This document shows, one piece after another, positions 53,948 to 62,635 of a DNA stretch of 64,000 nucleotides. The position numbers and the translations under genes were made by a program. Numbering within the stretch: the first letter of the stretch is position 1; every line of letters begins with the position of its first letter. Origin of the DNA: an uncultured Ruminococcus sp. (GTDB taxonomy: Bacteria; Bacillota; Clostridia; Oscillospirales; Ruminococcaceae); the NCBI GenBank assembly GCA_910584195.1, contig CAJTYV010000019.1:1-64000 (forward strand), written 5' to 3'. The notes under the pieces are model-generated. The model worked only from the letters and a program-made list of their open reading frames with translations. It ran no database searches and was not told the DNA's origin.

Positions 53948-55675
53948 TTATTCTACGACATTCCAACCATCATCAAGGTTAACTTCTATATCCACACGCT
54001 CCGGTCTTGAATAACCACTGCCTGTACTATCATTACTACCGCCACCATTATTAGCAGGTGGGTCAGCAGGTGTATCAACAGGTGGATTATAAACTGGTGT
54101 GTCGTTATTACCACCACCATTATTGGAAGGCGCATCAACAGGTGGTACATAATTATTGTTTGAGCCACTGCCTGTATTGCCTGAGTTACCGTTATTGCTT
54201 GACGAGTTATCACCGTTATCAGTGCTATTGTCATTGTTATCTGTATTGGTGTTGTTTTCCTGTGGCTTACCGTGTTTATCTGTTACGTGGTCGATAAACT
54301 CTCTTTCTGAGATTTCCTCCGGCTTTAAGTCCTTGGTAAAATCTTCATATTCCTTTATAAACGTGTCCTTGTCACAAGTGAGGTTATCCTTGTTTTCTTC
54401 CCAAATCTGATTAAGATAATCTTCTTTTTCCTTTTCAGCAAGCTCTTCAGCAAACTTGATGGAATAACTTCCCTCAATGCCTTCCTCAAACTGCTCAGGT
54501 GTCATTCCGCCGGAGATTTCCTTGACGTAATCGGCTATAAACTGCTCTTTGGTAACGCTCATGTCATTGGCATCCTGCTTGCTCCACAATTCCTCTGCCT
54601 GTGCTTCAAGTACCTGCGTAGAACCTTTCTCCGCTGAATTTACCAAGTAACCGTTGTCCTCGTAGTACTGGTTGAATGCATTGACTACGATTTCGATTGC
54701 CTCTGCCTTGGTGATGCCCTCGTTCCAACGGGTTTCTGGGGTGATGATGCCCTTTTCTGCTGCCATTACGAGAGATTTGTAAAGTTCCTCAGCAACGCCC
54801 TTGTCTACGTTTTGTAAACTATGGGATAGGGTATAGGCATTGCAACGGTCTGCACCTGTGATTTTCAGTTCCGCTGAAAGATCGCCTGCATTGGTGCAGT
54901 CTTTTAAGGCTGACTTGCTTGTGTCAAAGGACTGCACGTTTTCTGTGCCATAAACCTCATTCATTACCAAATAAACAAACTCCGCTCTGCTCATCGCTCC
55001 CTTGAAATTATCTGCTGTCAGGCTCTTGTCTTGGGTGTTGATGTAGCTGTTGGCGTTCTGCTGTGCCGCATAATTGATATACTGGTCATAGTCTGTGCCT
55101 GTTACTGCATCCTCAAAACCGTCTACAGCCGGCAAGCTCTTAACCGGTGTGGTCGCTCTGGTAACCAATGCCATTGCTTCGGCTCTGCTCAGTGTGTCAC
55201 CGCCATTAAAATAATTCGGGGTGCTGTCAGGGAGCAGATTGAAATAAGCATTGAACATGGCTGCGGTACGGTCGGAATCGGAAAGGTCGGTGTAGATTGC
55301 ATCAAGGCTGCTGTTGAGGGAGTCGATCAGGGCATTGCCTTTCATTTCCTCTGCAACAAACTGATTGCCAAGGACTACGCTCAACGTGTTATTCGTACAC
55401 TGCTTTTCGTCCTTGTCAAGATAAAATGCACCATACTTCACCCCGTCCACAATCTCATTGCCAAAAATCGTATCCACTGCCGTTCTCATTTTCTCATAGT
55501 CGGTCAGCTTTCCAAGTTCTGTCCAATTCAGCTCAGCTTTGGACGCAACATCGCTGTCGGACACGCTCACGTCAATGACAATGGGCTTGTTTGTATCCAT
55601 GTCATTTTTACATCCTGTCATCTGCACCGCAAGTGTCAGTGCGAAAACTGCAATTATCATCTTTCTTGCTTTCAT
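53948..55675 (-). CDS. SLH-domain lipoprotein
   Basis: 575 residues. Lipoprotein signal with lipobox VQMTGC near residue 22. Three SLH-like units (about 155-190 FNGGDTLSRAEAMALVTRAT; 228-260 FKGAMSRAEFVYLVMNEVYG; 315-350 WNEGITKAEAIEIVVNAFNQ), an acidic helical part, then an Asn/Gly/Ser/Pro linker (about 470-560) and a short end (RVDIEVNLDDGWNVVE). SLH units bind secondary cell-wall polymers. I start two codons inside the longest frame (ATG 55675), with GGAGG 7 bases upstream. It precedes the giant surface protein on the same strand. Confidence 0.85.
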   Translation of the reverse strand: MKARKMIIAVFALTLAVQMTGCKNDMDTNKPIVIDVSVSDSDVASKAELNWTELGKLTDYEKMRTAVDTIFGNEIVDGVKYGAFYLDKDEKQCTNNTLSVVLGNQFVAEEMKGNALIDSLNSSLDAIYTDLSDSDRTAAMFNAYFNLLPDSTPNYFNGGDTLSRAEAMALVTRATTPVKSLPAVDGFEDAVTGTDYDQYINYAAQQNANSYINTQDKSLTADNFKGAMSRAEFVYLVMNEVYGTENVQSFDTSKSALKDCTNAGDLSAELKITGADRCNAYTLSHSLQNVDKGVAEELYKSLVMAAEKGIITPETRWNEGITKAEAIEIVVNAFNQYYEDNGYLVNSAEKGSTQVLEAQAEELWSKQDANDMSVTKEQFIADYVKEISGGMTPEQFEEGIEGSYSIKFAEELAEKEKEDYLNQIWEENKDNLTCDKDTFIKEYEDFTKDLKPEEISEREFIDHVTDKHGKPQENNTNTDNNDNSTDNGDNSSSNNGNSGNTGSGSNNNYVPPVDAPSNNGGGNNDTPVYNPPVDTPADPPANNGGGSNDSTGSGYSRPERVDIEVNLDDGWNVVE

Positions 55676-55877
55676 GTTCATTCCTCCATAAAAATGATTT
55701 TCTTAATGATACTGCTTAAACCGGAAAAGTCAATAAGCGACATTTCCACATCTTGATTATATCACAATTTTTGACTTGTGTCAATAGCGTTACGCTACTT
55801 ATACAAGGTTTATTATTCCTGAAAATTGCCTTACAATATATGTAAGCCTATTTTATGAAATGAGTGAGGTAATTTTC

Positions 55878-56105
55878 ATGAAAGCCGAATTTAAAGGACA
55901 GTATGAACAGCTTGGACTAAACATTGTATATTATAGAAAAAAGAAAAAACTTACACAGCTTCAGCTTGCCGAACTTGTCGACATAGACCGAAGCCATATA
56001 AGTGCAATTGAGCTTGGGAATGTAGGTGCTTCACTTGATGTGATCTTTAAGCTTTGTGAAGTCCTTGGCATCACTCCCAAGACCTTATTTGATTTCAGAG
56101 ATTAG
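55878..56105 (+). CDS. XRE-family regulator
   Basis: 75 residues from ATG 55878 (MKAEFKGQYEQLGLNIVYYR), with GAGG upstream. Single helix-turn-helix (KKLTQLQLAELVDIDRSHIS, AIELGNVGASLDV) followed by LGITPKTLFDF. It is divergent from the SLH lipoprotein and overlaps by 4 bases the end of the convergent gene at 56102. Likely regulator of the surface-protein operon. Confidence 0.85.
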   Translation: MKAEFKGQYEQLGLNIVYYRKKKKLTQLQLAELVDIDRSHISAIELGNVGASLDVIFKLCEVLGITPKTLFDFRD

Positions 56106-56380
56106 CCCAAATCATCCATCATCTGATAAGCACAGCGGAGCGAATGTTTCACCTTATCAATGGTGGATTTTCTTTTGTTCTCGTCAACTTTCTGACGTAC
56201 ATTTTCATTACAAATGATGTTAATTTTAATGTCAATGGCGGCGTTCGTATCGTCAAGAGCAACTTCGCCGTCATCGGTGAAAAACTGCACGTCAGTCATA
56301 TTTAAAATACTGTCCCTGTTAATCAGAACAACAATGTCATTGTCACTCAGACTTTTACCATTCATACTCAGTTCCAACAT
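56102..56380 (-). CDS. Small protein of unknown function
   Basis: 92 residues. Acidic N-terminal strand region (VQFFTDDGEVALDDTNAAID) and a basic helical end (KRKSTIDKVKHSLRCAYQMM). Soluble. It follows the gene ending at 56383 with almost no gap, so they are co-transcribed. No family recognised. Confidence 0.55.
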   Translation of the reverse strand: MLELSMNGKSLSDNDIVVLINRDSILNMTDVQFFTDDGEVALDDTNAAIDIKINIICNENVRQKVDENKRKSTIDKVKHSLRCAYQMMDDLG

Positions 56381-56382
56381 AA

Positions 56383-56736
56383 TTAAGCCTCCTGTTCTTT
56401 CTCACTTGTCGTATTTTTGTGGTATCTCCTGCATCTGTATTGCAATGTGGATATCGGAATTTTGGTCTTGATATGAAGCTTTTTCCAACTCATTGACTGC
56501 TTCAGTTCTGCAAGTTCACTGTCGGTATAACGATAGTCCGCTTCGGCTCTCAACTTGTCGTATTCCTGCATCTCTTTTTTCAAATTATCAATCCTGTTTC
56601 CGATATCTTTTAAACTTTTCTCGGTAGTTACGCCTTGATTGGCAATGCAGTCCACCAACGCCTTACAAAGTTTGTGATTTTCTCTGCATATATGTACCAC
56701 AAATTCCAGCTTGTTTTCTATCTCAACTTCCTTCAT
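56383..56736 (-). CDS. Small helical protein with HTH-like end
   Basis: About 117 residues. A coiled-coil centre (DIGNRIDNLKKEMQEYDKLR) is followed by a C-terminal helix-turn-helix-like stretch (WKKLHIKTKIPISTLQYRCR). The start is uncertain: ATG 56736 has GGGGAG 12 bases upstream, ATG 56769 none. It may bind the AGAAT-N2-ATTCT sites just upstream (56808-56897). Confidence 0.55.
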   Translation of the reverse strand: MKEVEIENKLEFVVHICRENHKLCKALVDCIANQGVTTEKSLKDIGNRIDNLKKEMQEYDKLRAEADYRYTDSELAELKQSMSWKKLHIKTKIPISTLQYRCRRYHKNTTSEKEQEA

Positions 56737-56807
56737 AAACCGCACCATCTCCCCTCTTAAACTTAACATTCTTAAATTTAATCATTCTTAATCAAAAACA
56801 CCCCCTC

Positions 56808-56897
56808 AGAATCAATTCTAATACCGTTTTCCATGGCTTTTACAATTTTAATATCAAACTACCCTATCAATTTCATACCCCTCTTAGAATTGATTCT
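56808..56897. promoter_or_regulatory. Pair of inverted operator-like sites
   Basis: AGAATCAATTCT (56808-56819) and AGAATTGATTCT (56886-56897), each a dyad and together an inverted pair with C-rich outer flanks. 66 bases lie between. They sit ahead of the 56383 gene and beyond the end of the HNH-like gene. Confidence 0.5.
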
Positions 56898-56911
56898 GGG
56901 GCGTTCTGGAA

Positions 56912-57577
56912 TCACTTCACCTCAAACAAATTATTTTGGCAATATTCTTTCAAATTTTCAATCTGACCACTTTTTTGCAATTGCATCAGATTATCGTCAT
57001 AGGCACTGAACCTATAAACATGACCTGTTATTTCATACAGTTCTCTTATCAGGTAGCCGTGAGAACCATTTTCCTTTGAAGTTGTCCACTCTATATTATC
57101 AGGGTGGAAATTCATTGGAATGCCAAGTTCATCTGCGGTATCTTTCGACCCGGAGCCATCTTTCATATTTGCTAACAATCCATTATAATCCGCTGCAACG
57201 CAGTTATGATGGAAGTCCACACAAATTGCAACCAGTCTTTCAAAGGTTATCATATTCCCATTGATAAACAGGAAAATATGTCCATTTTCATAGATGCCCG
57301 TGTTTTTTCTTGAACCGACACCGCCTGCACTTGCAAGTTTTCCATTGCGTTTGTATTTTTCATATCTGCCATTGAAATACAGTTTCAGAGAGCTGCCATT
57401 CTTCCACTTGATTTCAAAATAGTTGATGCTCTTATGTACGTTTGCAATCAACAAAATAATTTTGTCGGTTGGATTTTTAACAGGCTTTTTGGCAACTTGA
57501 ATTTTGGCGGCTCTTACAGTAGATGTAGGTCTTTGCTTGTCAGGAGCATGATTGTCATTAAACTTTTTTATCATCAT
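56912..57577 (-). CDS. HNH-homing-endonuclease-like protein, motif degenerate
   Basis: 221 residues. Residues 1-45 are basic. The C-terminal half has the layout of HNH/NUMOD proteins: FERLVAICVDFHHNCVAADY ... NFHPDNIEWTTSKENGSHGY, matching the DNLEW.T..EN..H block. The expected N-H-x-D-G between them is not clear (MKDGSG instead), so nuclease activity is doubtful. AGGAGG stands 9 bases before ATG; the start lies within the end of the resolvase gene (20-base overlap). Confidence 0.55.
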   Translation of the reverse strand: MMIKKFNDNHAPDKQRPTSTVRAAKIQVAKKPVKNPTDKIILLIANVHKSINYFEIKWKNGSSLKLYFNGRYEKYKRNGKLASAGGVGSRKNTGIYENGHIFLFINGNMITFERLVAICVDFHHNCVAADYNGLLANMKDGSGSKDTADELGIPMNFHPDNIEWTTSKENGSHGYLIRELYEITGHVYRFSAYDDNLMQLQKSGQIENLKEYCQNNLFEVK

Positions 57578-58148
57578 TGTTTTCTGCCTCCTTTTTGGCT
57601 CTTTTCATCATGTTGTATATGGTCGCACGAGTGACACCTAACACCTTAGCTGCCTCGGTGACTGTCATTTCTTTTTGTTCGATATCCGCAAGCACTTCGC
57701 TCAGGATGTTTACATCAAACTCCTTTGGCTTTCTGCCACGGTAAACGCCTTTCTGCTTGGCACAGGCGATACCCTCACGCTGTCTTTCAAGCAGATTTTC
57801 ACGCTCAAACTGATTCAGTGCTGCAATAATGTTCACCATCAGCTTACCCGTGGGACTGCTTGTGTCGTACTGCTCTTTGACACTGTAAAGGCGAACTTTC
57901 TTGCGGTCAAACATTTCAAATAGTTTCAGCAAGTCGCTTACTGTCCTGCTGAGTCTTGACCAACTTTCCACGTAAACCTCATCTCCCTCCCGAACGAACT
58001 CCAGAAGCTCGTTTAATTTTTCTCTGCCCATATCCTTGCCGCTCTGCTTTTCCTGAAAAAACCGTTCAATTCCATAAGGTTTTAACAATTCAAGCTGTCG
58101 GTCAAGGTTCTGTTCCTGCGTAGAAACTCGTACATAGGCTATTTTCAC
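57558..58148 (-). CDS. Serine resolvase/invertase
   Basis: 196 residues. Catalytic Ser9 (AYVRVSTQEQN), ESWSRLSRTVSDLLKLFEMF with the active-site Arg residues, SPTGKLMVNIIAALNQFERE, and a C-terminal helix-turn-helix (MTVTEAAKVLGVTRATIYNM). Tn3/Hin type; it would resolve or invert DNA at short dyad sites. It is the first gene of a minus-strand group with the HNH-like gene. No obvious resolution site is recognised; the AGAAT-N2-ATTCT pair is a weak candidate. Confidence 0.93.
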   Translation of the reverse strand: MKIAYVRVSTQEQNLDRQLELLKPYGIERFFQEKQSGKDMGREKLNELLEFVREGDEVYVESWSRLSRTVSDLLKLFEMFDRKKVRLYSVKEQYDTSSPTGKLMVNIIAALNQFERENLLERQREGIACAKQKGVYRGRKPKEFDVNILSEVLADIEQKEMTVTEAAKVLGVTRATIYNMMKRAKKEAENNDDKKV

Positions 58149-58327
58149 ATTTTCACCGTCCTTTCGCTATAAATTGTAAAATTTGACTATACCCATATTA
58201 AACAAATCCGGTTTCCCCAAAATCTGTTTGATTTGACTTGTAACCGCCATATTTTTTACAGCTTTTTTGATATATCAAATTTATATCTTCCTTATTTTTT
58301 ATGCAGTTTTTGAGGAGGAAAAATATA

Positions 58328-58367
58328 AAATCGGCTGTCATTGGGGTGGGGCAATGACAGCCGATTT
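58328..58367 (-). terminator. Terminator of the transposase-family gene
   Basis: Perfect 16-bp stem AAATCGGCTGTCATTG with its complement, G-rich 8-nt loop, then TTATATTTTT on the minus strand. The rest of 58149-58434 shows no gene. Confidence 0.9.
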
Positions 58368-58434
58368 ATAAGTGATATTTAATTGTTTTCAATTAACATA
58401 TTCGTTCTTCAATGCGATCGCTCATAGCATTTTT

Positions 58435-59274
58435 CTATGCTGAAACAGGTTTTAACTGCTCTTGAATTTCTTTGACCTGATTAACAGATAAACCTGTCAA
58501 TTCGGCGATTTCCTCAATTGTATCTCTACCACGTTGAAGCAATCTCACTGCAACCCCAACCATTTTTTCATTAATCCTATCTTCCATAGCCTTGCACATA
58601 TATTCCACTCCTTCCGGTGTTTCTTTGAAGTATCTGGTACGGTTTGCCAATGGTGGCAACAACATATCCTCTGCCTTGCTGCACCTGAAATCATGTATCA
58701 ACTTGGCGAGGTCAGAAGTATCCTCCTTGTTTTCATATGCACCGTTTATGTACAGAATATGCTCTCCGTCATGAAACGGCTCACCTGTTGCAAGGTTCAT
58801 ACGTTCTATCGGATAAACTGCTTTTCCTTTGCCAAAGAAATCATTTTCGGTAATAAAAATTACGTAAGTGTTCGGTAAATCGGAAAACTGTTTCTTCGCT
58901 TTCAGGTTATCAACATCCATTGCACTTGAATGGTATCTTGCTCTTTGCGGAGTAGCTCCTTTATCTTGTCTCTGCACCTCGAAATCATATTGCTGACCTT
59001 CACTATCAACGCCAACCACATCAAGGCAGATAGAACGCTCTCCAAAAAGATGCTGCAAATCATACTGTGTTTCTTCTTTGGTGAGTTTCAGGTCTGGCTT
59101 GTCAATGATGATACGAAGTACAAACTGAGCGAGTTCAAGATTATTTCTAAAAAGTTCACGCATAAAATCATCGTCTAAAGGACGGTAGTTTGCAAGTTGT
59201 TCAAGATTTCTCTGACGTTCTTCTTCCGGTGTGGGCAACGGTTTTAATTGATTCAATGGTATGCACCTCTTCAT
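58435..59274 (-). CDS. PD-(D/E)XK nuclease-family transposase
   Basis: 279 residues from ATG 59274 (MKRCIPLNQLKPLPTPEEER). NYRPLDDDFMRELFRNNLEL, then ERSICLDVVGVDSEGQQYDF and EVQRQDKG form the PD-(D/E)XK-like site (Asp, then E-x-Q), as in the Rpn/PF12784 family that is abundant in gut Firmicutes. A C-terminal EEIAELTGLSVNQVKEIQEQ is helix-turn-helix-like. Members promote recombination in E. coli (Rpn), but here the role is untested. A TTG six codons upstream could be an alternative start. Confidence 0.8.
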   Translation of the reverse strand: MKRCIPLNQLKPLPTPEEERQRNLEQLANYRPLDDDFMRELFRNNLELAQFVLRIIIDKPDLKLTKEETQYDLQHLFGERSICLDVVGVDSEGQQYDFEVQRQDKGATPQRARYHSSAMDVDNLKAKKQFSDLPNTYVIFITENDFFGKGKAVYPIERMNLATGEPFHDGEHILYINGAYENKEDTSDLAKLIHDFRCSKAEDMLLPPLANRTRYFKETPEGVEYMCKAMEDRINEKMVGVAVRLLQRGRDTIEEIAELTGLSVNQVKEIQEQLKPVSA

Positions 59275-59335
59275 AGTATGATTCTTTGTCAATTTTATTA
59301 TACCATATTCAGTTCAAAAAATCAAGATGGAAATG

Positions 59336-59364
59336 TTGACTTTTACACACAAATCTGATATAAT
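59336..59364 (+). promoter_or_regulatory. Orphan consensus promoter
   Basis: TTGACT (59336-59341), 17-base spacer, TATAAT (59359-59364), reading into a stretch without a gene. Confidence 0.65.
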
Positions 59365-59370
59365 ATAAAA

Positions 59371-59756
59371 AATATCGTTTCAGATTATCCAAAAATACAG
59401 CTTTAAATTATTCTCTCTAAACACCCATCAAAAAGTCCCCCTCAATATGCCCCAGTATCACCGTGACTCTGTTTGTGACACTAATTACCCTTATAATATT
59501 TGTATCAGATGTACAGGGCGAAAGCATTTGTACTGAAACACACTCATTGTCACCATATGTGCCGGGTGTGCGTTTTGAAATAGCGAGTGGGAATAATGCA
59601 AATACTTGCTGAAACTGCGTAATACCGTGCTTTTTAAGGCGTAGTTAAGCTGAATGGCAACGATCTGGCAACATTTCTCTATCATCGGCAACAGTAACAT
59701 ATTATTTGTCTGAAAAGATAAGAGCTATCTGATTCGTATTTGAATCGGATAGCTCT
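59371..59756 (+). ncRNA. Candidate non-coding transcript
   Basis: From the orphan promoter to the terminator at 59721-59756, about 385 nt with no credible reading frame on the plus strand. GC content is higher in the middle than in the flanks. Not matched by me to a known RNA class. Confidence 0.3.
59721..59756. terminator. Bidirectional terminator
   Basis: AGAGCTATCTGATTC, 6-nt loop, GAATCGGATAGCTCT, T-rich on both sides. It ends the candidate RNA on one strand and the gene at 59761 on the other. Confidence 0.85.
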
Positions 59757-59760
59757 TTTC

Positions 59761-60600
59761 TTATTTTGAAGCAAGTAGTTTACGGGCATCTTCTTGGAGC
59801 TTCTGTTCTTCTTTTTGTGCAAGGTATCTATTTAAGATAAACAGAATTACGTTTCTAATCACAGGGTACATTTCATAGCATTCATCTTCATCATATTCAT
59901 GTATACCCTTGCTTAAAACGGAATATATCTTGCTTTTTTGTGAAGCAAGCGCTTCTGGAATTATATGTATTTCTTTGTCAACCGCTTTCATTTTTTCATC
60001 AAAAGAAGCCTTTTCATTTTTCTCCATAGATAGTTTAGAATACTCAGTTTCTACTATATGTTCATATATTCTACGCAAATAAACAAATGCTGCTATCCCC
60101 ATATGCTGTGAATACGCATCAACAGAGTGCATAAGTTCAATATAATATTTCTTAACTATATTCAATTTCTTGTATTTTTTTAGTTCTAGTTTTTCTTTTG
60201 AAGCAAAAGATGGATATTGTCCTATTTTGGTTACAGTGTTACCTTTGAACATCAGCGTATAATAATGGATTCTTTTGCATCCCGTACAGAAAAACAGATA
60301 ATCTATAAAAAATGGTTGATTTCTATGTGGTTCATTGATACTACGAATTATTGGATTTTGACTTTCTGTATTGTATTCTGACAATTTGCAAAACATATCA
60401 TGAATATATTGATCATTATTCCATTCAAATACACTATTTTCAGAACAATAGTCACAATAATCATGATCTATCATTCGTGAAAAGCCCGCAAAAGAAGAAT
60501 ACCACTTTGCATCAAATTCAACTGTTTTATATAATGGTTCTGATAAAATGAAGTTTTGCAAGAACTTATAAGCGATTACAGTTTCATCCATTTCACTCAT
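59761..60600 (-). CDS. Unknown protein with DUF4145-like end
   Basis: 279 residues from ATG 60600 (MSEMDETVIAYKFLQNFILS). Two Cys pairs (CDYC, CTGCKRIHYY) suggest a zinc-binding N-terminal part. FVYLRRIYEHIVETEYSKLS and IYSVLSKGIHEYDEDECYEM recall the DUF4145/HEPN-like helical ends seen in restriction and abortive-infection proteins. The family is uncertain. Its start overlaps the end of the XRE gene by 8 bases, so the two are translationally coupled and may form a regulator/effector pair, possibly in defence. Confidence 0.55.
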   Translation of the reverse strand: MSEMDETVIAYKFLQNFILSEPLYKTVEFDAKWYSSFAGFSRMIDHDYCDYCSENSVFEWNNDQYIHDMFCKLSEYNTESQNPIIRSINEPHRNQPFFIDYLFFCTGCKRIHYYTLMFKGNTVTKIGQYPSFASKEKLELKKYKKLNIVKKYYIELMHSVDAYSQHMGIAAFVYLRRIYEHIVETEYSKLSMEKNEKASFDEKMKAVDKEIHIIPEALASQKSKIYSVLSKGIHEYDEDECYEMYPVIRNVILFILNRYLAQKEEQKLQEDARKLLASK

Positions 60601-61078
60601 TGATCTGTTTCCTCGTTTCTGCCCATTCTTCTGCCTCCGACCTCGGATACCTGTATCGCCACTGATCGTATTTCTCACGGCTGATGTCCCCGTTGCGGTA
60701 TTTTTGAGCCATTTCCTCCCACGGTTCGAGCAGACCTATCATTTTCGCAAAGTTAGAGCCATTCTGCCTGTTGATGCGAATACACACCTCACCGTCCAGA
60801 CGGTCGATTTTAAATCCATACAAATCCTCTAAGGCAAAGAGCGTATGCATAAGTCCCGTGTAGCTGTCGATGTTCGGAACGTTCAGAGCTTCGGTCGATA
60901 CATCAAGTGCACCGGCAAGCTGTTCCACAAGATCGGATTTGGGAGTTCTCGAACCCGATTCATACTGTGCCATACGAATATCGGCTGTCCGTTCCGAAAA
61001 ACCGACTTGCAATCCTAAGAATTTCTGTGTCATACCTCTCAGGTTTCTGATGAACCTGATTCTTTCTCCTATTGACAT
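60593..61078 (-). CDS. XRE-family regulator with C-terminal domain
   Basis: 161 residues from ATG 61078 (MSIGERIRFIRNLRGMTQKF), with AAGGAGG upstream. The N-terminal helix-turn-helix (GLQVGFSERTADIRMAQYES, GSRTPKSDLVEQLAGAL) is followed by a domain with LDGEVCIRINRQNGSNFAKM. The layout resembles the HTH proteins that head many mobile-element operons. It probably represses its own promoter and the divergent gene at 61293 through ACTAAGCA/TGCTTAGT sites in the gap. Confidence 0.85.
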   Translation of the reverse strand: MSIGERIRFIRNLRGMTQKFLGLQVGFSERTADIRMAQYESGSRTPKSDLVEQLAGALDVSTEALNVPNIDSYTGLMHTLFALEDLYGFKIDRLDGEVCIRINRQNGSNFAKMIGLLEPWEEMAQKYRNGDISREKYDQWRYRYPRSEAEEWAETRKQINE

Positions 61079-61149
61079 ATTATTGACCTCCTTTTTCAAG
61101 CAGACAAATCGTAAAAATAAATCACGCCGCCATTTTTCACAAATTCATT

Positions 61150-61240
61150 ATAACATATCTGCTTAGTGTTTGTCAAGATAGTAGAAATAAAAATGTTTAG
61201 TAAAAAATATCTTGACATAACTAAATATGCTTAGTATAAT
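61150..61240. promoter_or_regulatory. Divergent promoters with TGCTTAGT operators
   Basis: Plus strand: TTGACA (61212-61217), 17-base spacer, TATAAT (61235-61240). Minus strand: TTGACA and TATAAT around 61153-61182. TGCTTAGT or its inverse occurs near 61163, 61196 (TGTTTAGT) and 61220-61234 (ACTAAATATGCTTAGT), a likely repressor site set. Confidence 0.6.
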
Positions 61241-61292
61241 AAAATCAAAACTTAACGATTTAGAGTTAAGTTATAGAAAGGAGATACTCTGA

Positions 61293-61446
61293 ATGATAGA
61301 TAAAAATTTTATGAGAGTAGAAGATGTTGCCAGAGAACTTGATGTTTCCAAGTCCTATGCTTATAAGATAGTGCAGAAGCTCAACAAGGAGCTTAAAGCT
61401 AAGGGCTTTATTACGATCTCAGGCAGAGTGAACAAACAGTACTTCC
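61293..61446 (+). pseudogene. Excisionase-like HTH gene, truncated by the repeat
   Basis: MIDKNFMRVEDVARELDVSK then SYAYKIVQKLNKELKAKGFI and SGRVNKQYF: an HTH_17/xis-like protein that loses its last residues where repeat copy B begins (61447). AAAGGAGA precedes ATG. The open frame runs on through antisense rep sequence for 112 codons, but that part is chance. Confidence 0.7.
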
Positions 61447-61733
61447 TTCTGATTATATCCATAGTAGACACCGGTACCGGCTGGCTTTTGCGGCATGATG
61501 TAGCCTTTGTTCCGTTTCTTTTTTGCCTCCTTATGGATAAACAATTTCTCTATGCACGCTTTATCATCGTCTATGACGCTTTCAATCACAGCATGACATT
61601 CATCAAAGCTGCTTTCATCTTTCAAGTCATAGTCACAAGGCATACCCTCTTGGAAATTATTGTATACATTTGTTCCCTCTCTGCCCATACTGAATATCAT
61701 GGATGTGTTTTTTCCTTCTTCATTTGTGTTCAT
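61447..61733 (-). pseudogene. 5' fragment of rep
   Basis: Start ATG 61733 and the first 95 codons are identical to the rep gene at 47021-47986 (MNTNEEGKNTSMIFSMGREG). The match ends at 61447 inside the xis-like gene. The HUH and Tyr motifs are missing, so the product is inactive. Confidence 0.85.
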
Positions 61734-62296
61734 AGCTTTCGCTCCTTTTTGTTATTTTATTTGACTGCAAATTTGCTTTTCTGACCCTTAAAGCAAATCA
61801 AAAAGCCCCAAAAGTAATGTGATGACCCTCTCTATACGCAAATGTCTAAATCAACGTCCTAAAAAATGCCGAATGAGGGTGTTTTTCAAAATTTCGTATG
61901 AATGCACAAATACAAGTTCCGGTTTATGTGCGTATTGCACATTAGGTCTTTGCATGAAGTTTTCTAATGATAAACAAAAAAGCACAGCCAACTGATTTGA
62001 CTGTGCTTTTCTGGTTCAATGTTCTTATATAATATATTTTACTGAGCGTTTGCGTGTGGTTTTCCATAAGGACAATGAGAGAGCAACTTCATAACGCTTT
62101 CCACTGCTAAAGCAAGACCACTCTATTTTATAATTATAAATATAATACGTTTCTGACCGCACTTAAAATTTCCTCTCTGAATTTTGGCAAAAAAATAAAA
62201 GCCTGATGCTTTTGAAACATGATATATACTTGTAATCAAGAATGTGCGAAACTGATGGAAATCTTTTTTAAGACGACCAAAATAAACATAGTGATT
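61447..62296. repeat. Long direct repeat, copy B
   Basis: Identical to 47700-48549: rep 5' end and upstream region. Similarity of about 85 percent goes on to about 62360. Confidence 0.9.
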
Positions 62297-62386
62297 TCCG
62301 TAACATTCAAACCTCTTTCATTACAATGATCTGTATGAAAAACACCATATCACCTGAAGAGCTGAAACTTTCTTAAAGATACAAAA

Positions 62387-62410
62387 ACCTCCCTATACGA
62401 ACAGGGAGGT
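62387..62410 (-). terminator. Terminator hairpin
   Basis: ACCTCCCT, 8-nt loop, AGGGAGGT; TTTTTG follows on the minus strand. Confidence 0.65.
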
Positions 62411-62635
62411 ATATCTGGTCTTTATTAGTTGTCCAAAAGTTGACCAAACAGATTTGAAATGCTCGCAAACAGCGTAGATACGCCATTTTGAAAGCGCTTT
62501 CTTATCTCTTTGAGAACTTGAAATGCCGTATTTCAGGGCATTTTCAGCCGTTTTGTTAGTTACCTGTTAGTTACTCTTTCAGGTTTATTGATTTCAAATA
62601 ACACGTTATGAAACTGGGGTGATTGTTTTGTAACT
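62411..62635. other. Gap at the right edge of the mobile region
   Basis: No gene. Holds a direct repeat GTTAGTTAC (62555-62563 and 62566-62574) and an AAATGCC/GGCATTT hairpin (around 62521-62542). Repeats like these can lie near element ends, but I see no matching copy at the left edge. Confidence 0.35.

Noticed and set aside
54000..54240. Minus- and plus-strand frames with Thr/Val/Ile or Tyr/Cys repeats
   Set aside because: Out-of-frame readings of the Asn/Gly/Ser/Pro linker of the SLH lipoprotein.
61447..61784. Extension of the xis-like gene to 163 residues, and a matching frame at 47663-48037
   Set aside because: Both are antisense to the start of rep; the real xis-like homology stops where the repeat begins.
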